Shown here: positions 5,878 through 7,457 of the stretch, piece after piece
How the letters are laid out: each line of letters starts with the position of its first letter
Numbering within the stretch: position 1 is the stretch's first letter
Assembly: GCA_964532085.1 (NCBI GenBank)
Contig: CAZHHH010000120.1
Span: 1 to 7,457 of the forward strand
Direction of reading: 5' to 3'
Length of the DNA: 7,457 nucleotides
Source: CAZHHH01 sp964532085
GTDB taxonomy: Bacteria > Bacteroidota > Bacteroidia > Bacteroidales > Marinilabiliaceae
Translations under genes and position numbers: made by a program
Notes under the pieces: model-generated
What the model saw: only the letters and a program-made list of their open reading frames with translations
The model's database searches: none
Told to the model about the DNA's origin: nothing

Positions 5878-6246
5878 TTATCTTATTTTAATAATATGGC
5901 GACTATGTGCGCCAATACCAACCTCTTCATGTTTATAATTTAATACTGCTACGTTGAAAAATAGACGATTGTTATCTTTATATTTAAGATGAACAATACA
6001 TCTAATCTCTTCATTTTCGTATGCAGGTCGGAAATGTTTAATATTTATTTCCGAACTAACAGAGGCTTCTTCATCTGATAAATATGGATCTATTAGTGAT
6101 GAAATAGTTTGCTCAATAAATAATACCAATGAAGTCGTAGATAAACAATTTCGTTTTGAGGTACCTAATGTAGAGGCTAAATCATTTTTACTAACTATTT
6201 TGGTGACTGTATGTCTTAATCCCTCTTGAATTATATCACTTTTCAT
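5878..6246 (-). CDS. FlK-like hotdog-fold thioesterase
   Basis: A 122-residue single-domain protein resembling the fluoroacetyl-CoA thioesterase (FlK) family of hotdog hydrolases. STTSLVLFIEQ (36-46) corresponds to the TPALVALMEN segment of FlK and INIKHFRPA (68-75 region) to VEHLAPT. With FlK Thr42-Glu50-His76 as reference, Thr37, Glu45 and His71 fall at exactly the same spacings (8 and 26 residues), so the catalytic triad looks complete. A closing beta-sheet follows (RLFFNVAVLNY, then GIGAHSRHIIKI). Bacteroidota homologues are mostly unstudied; the substrate is probably some acyl-CoA, and fluoroacetate resistance should not be assumed. The gene lies 65 bases after prfC and 6 bases before the UPF0316 gene on the same strand, so the three likely form one transcript. 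The ATG at 6246 gives the family-normal length. Confidence 0.8.
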   Translation of the reverse strand: MKSDIIQEGLRHTVTKIVSKNDLASTLGTSKRNCLSTTSLVLFIEQTISSLIDPYLSDEEASVSSEINIKHFRPAYENEEIRCIVHLKYKDNNRLFFNVAVLNYKHEEVGIGAHSRHIIKIR

Positions 6247-6311
6247 TTAATAATTTTATCAATTGTTCAATATTCTCAAACTTACTTAAAAAGATATTAT
6301 TATCAAATAAA

Positions 6312-7457
6312 TTAAAATTCAGATGTGAAATGAAAGTTTATTTTTTCGAAATCGGCTTGTGCTATTTGTAGCATATATGACGATTCTGCCAAGAAAACAT
6401 CTCTTCCTTGCTTATCTTTTGCCATAAATTGCACTTTTCGTTGTCTAAAGTCTTTTAATACTGCGTCATCATCCGAGCTAATCCAACATGCTTTATATAG
6501 TTGAATAGGCTCATATCTACATGATGCTCCATATTCATGCAATAATCGATACTCTATAACTTCAAACTGAAGTGCACCTACAGTTCCAATGATTTTTCGA
6601 CCATTAAATTGATTAGTAAATAGCTGTGCAACACCCTCATCCATGAGTTGGTCAATTCCTTTTACAAGTTGCTTGGATTTCATTGGATCTGCATTTTCAA
6701 TATATTGAAATAACTCTGGAGAAAAACTCGGTAATCCTTTAAAATTAAGTATTTCCCCTTCTGTTATTGTATCACCAATTTTGAAGTTGCCAGAGTCTGG
6801 AATACCAATTATGTCCCCAGGGTATGCCTCGTCAATTATAGCTTTCTTCTCTGCCATAAATGCCGTAGGACTGCTAAATTTTAGTTTTTTGTTTAGTCCA
6901 ACGTGTAGATAATTTTGATTTCGCTTAAATTTACCTGAACAAACTTTTACAAAAGCAAGTCTGTTTCTGTGATTTGGATCCATGTTAGCATGGATTTTAA
7001 AAACAAAGCCTGTGAATTTATTCTCATCTGGCAATACTTCTCTAGTTTCGGTCTTGGAAGGAAGGGGAGAAGGAGCCAATTCTAAAAATGCATGCAATAG
7101 CTCTTTTATTCCAAAATTGTTGAGTGCACTTCCAAAAAAGATAGGTGCTAATTCGCCACGCAGATATGCTTCACGGTCAAATTCTGGAAATACGCCATTT
7201 ACAAACTCTAACTCTTCAAGTAAAGTTTGGGCTGTCTCTTTATCGACATATTTATCAATTTCAGAGTTATTTATATCATTTATTAAAATTCCATCTTTAT
7301 GTGTAGACTTTGAATGGCTATATAGATATAAGTTTTTATCAAATATATTATAAATTCCTTTAAAGTTATCCCCACTATCCATTGGCCATGCTAACGGCCT
7401 TACAGAAATTTTCAACTCTTCTTCAAGGTCTTCTAGTAGTTCAAAAGTATCTCGACT
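6312..7457 (-). CDS. prfC: Peptide chain release factor 3 (partial, N-terminus beyond window)
   Basis: RF3 is the GTPase that recycles release factors 1 and 2 from ribosomes after termination. The frame is open from the window edge (reading SRDTFELLEDLEEELKISV) to the TAA at 6312-6314, giving 381 residues. RF3 is about 525-530 residues, so roughly the first 145, with the P-loop and switch regions, lie outside. Recognisable blocks in order are LAWPMDSGDNFKGIYNIF, PIFFGSALNNFGI (a G-domain segment found in RF3), KFTGFVFKIHANMDPNHRNR (start of domain II), FMAEKKAIIDEAYPGDIIG, LPSFSPELF, KGIDQLMDEGVAQLF, and GTVGALQFEVIEYRL in domain III. The end, INFHFTSEF, aligns with the normal RF3 C-terminus. 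A TTG codon at 7413-7415 could be mistaken for a start but is internal. The gene heads the leftward operon as seen here. Confidence 0.96.
   Translation of the reverse strand, partial: SRDTFELLEDLEEELKISVRPLAWPMDSGDNFKGIYNIFDKNLYLYSHSKSTHKDGILINDINNSEIDKYVDKETAQTLLEELEFVNGVFPEFDREAYLRGELAPIFFGSALNNFGIKELLHAFLELAPSPLPSKTETREVLPDENKFTGFVFKIHANMDPNHRNRLAFVKVCSGKFKRNQNYLHVGLNKKLKFSSPTAFMAEKKAIIDEAYPGDIIGIPDSGNFKIGDTITEGEILNFKGLPSFSPELFQYIENADPMKSKQLVKGIDQLMDEGVAQLFTNQFNGRKIIGTVGALQFEVIEYRLLHEYGASCRYEPIQLYKACWISSDDDAVLKDFRQRKVQFMAKDKQGRDVFLAESSYMLQIAQADFEKINFHFTSEF

Noticed and set aside
5702..5938. 78-codon open frame on the + strand
   Set aside because: It is antisense to the UPF0316 gene and the end of the thioesterase, both with recognisable families.
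6236..6337. 34-codon open stretch on the - strand between prfC and the thioesterase, ending in ...FENIEQLIKLLNEK with its stop overlapping the thioesterase start
   Set aside because: The composition looks protein-like, but there is no ATG or GTG; only ATT, CTG or a late TTG could start it. I take it as chance or at most a remnant. Conservation in relatives would be needed to revive it.
6982..7353. 123-codon open frame on the + strand
   Set aside because: It is antisense to the well-conserved middle of prfC.

Overview
The window is AT-rich DNA from a member of the phylum Bacteroidota. Three things point there: the end of a PorP/SprF-type outer-membrane protein next to a PorE-like protein (TPR, beta-propeller, carboxypeptidase-regulatory domain, OmpA), which are type IX secretion parts found only in that phylum; genes without clear Shine-Dalgarno sites; and protein sequences typical of that group. 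I cannot fix the genus. The order Bacteroidales/Marinilabiliales is a guess.

Left part (1-3025, + strand): the last 53 codons of a PorP/SprF-like beta-barrel gene, a 128-bp AT-only spacer holding a 22-bp perfect palindrome, a 684-residue PorE-like protein, and a 210-residue exported protein with two SPOR-like repeats. Together they look like an envelope module: a barrel in the outer membrane, a periplasmic scaffold with a peptidoglycan-binding-type domain, and a second protein with possible glycan-binding repeats.

Middle (3030-4728, + strand): a complete RNase P RNA gene (rnpB), which starts two bases after the tandem stop codons of the SPOR-like gene and ends 16 bases before the TTG start of a YihY/BrkB-family membrane protein.

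Spacer (4729-5352): no protein gene. It holds a strong bidirectional terminator hairpin (5010-5045) and, touching it, a 188-bp element with imperfect terminal inverted repeats and a 5-bp target duplication, best read as a non-autonomous (MITE-like) insertion. A 100-N assembly gap begins 10 bases after the duplication.

Right part (5353-7457, - strand): a likely operon read leftwards, prfC (release factor 3, N-terminus beyond the window), a FlK-type hotdog thioesterase with a complete catalytic triad, and a UPF0316/DUF2179 membrane protein whose C-terminus is lost in the gap. These genes converge on yihY, so the terminator and the inserted element lie between two converging units.

No clearly new defence or mobile system is visible. 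The points most worth a second look are the MITE-like element beside the terminator, the very tight placement of rnpB, the double-SPOR protein beside PorE, and the thioesterase in a prfC operon.
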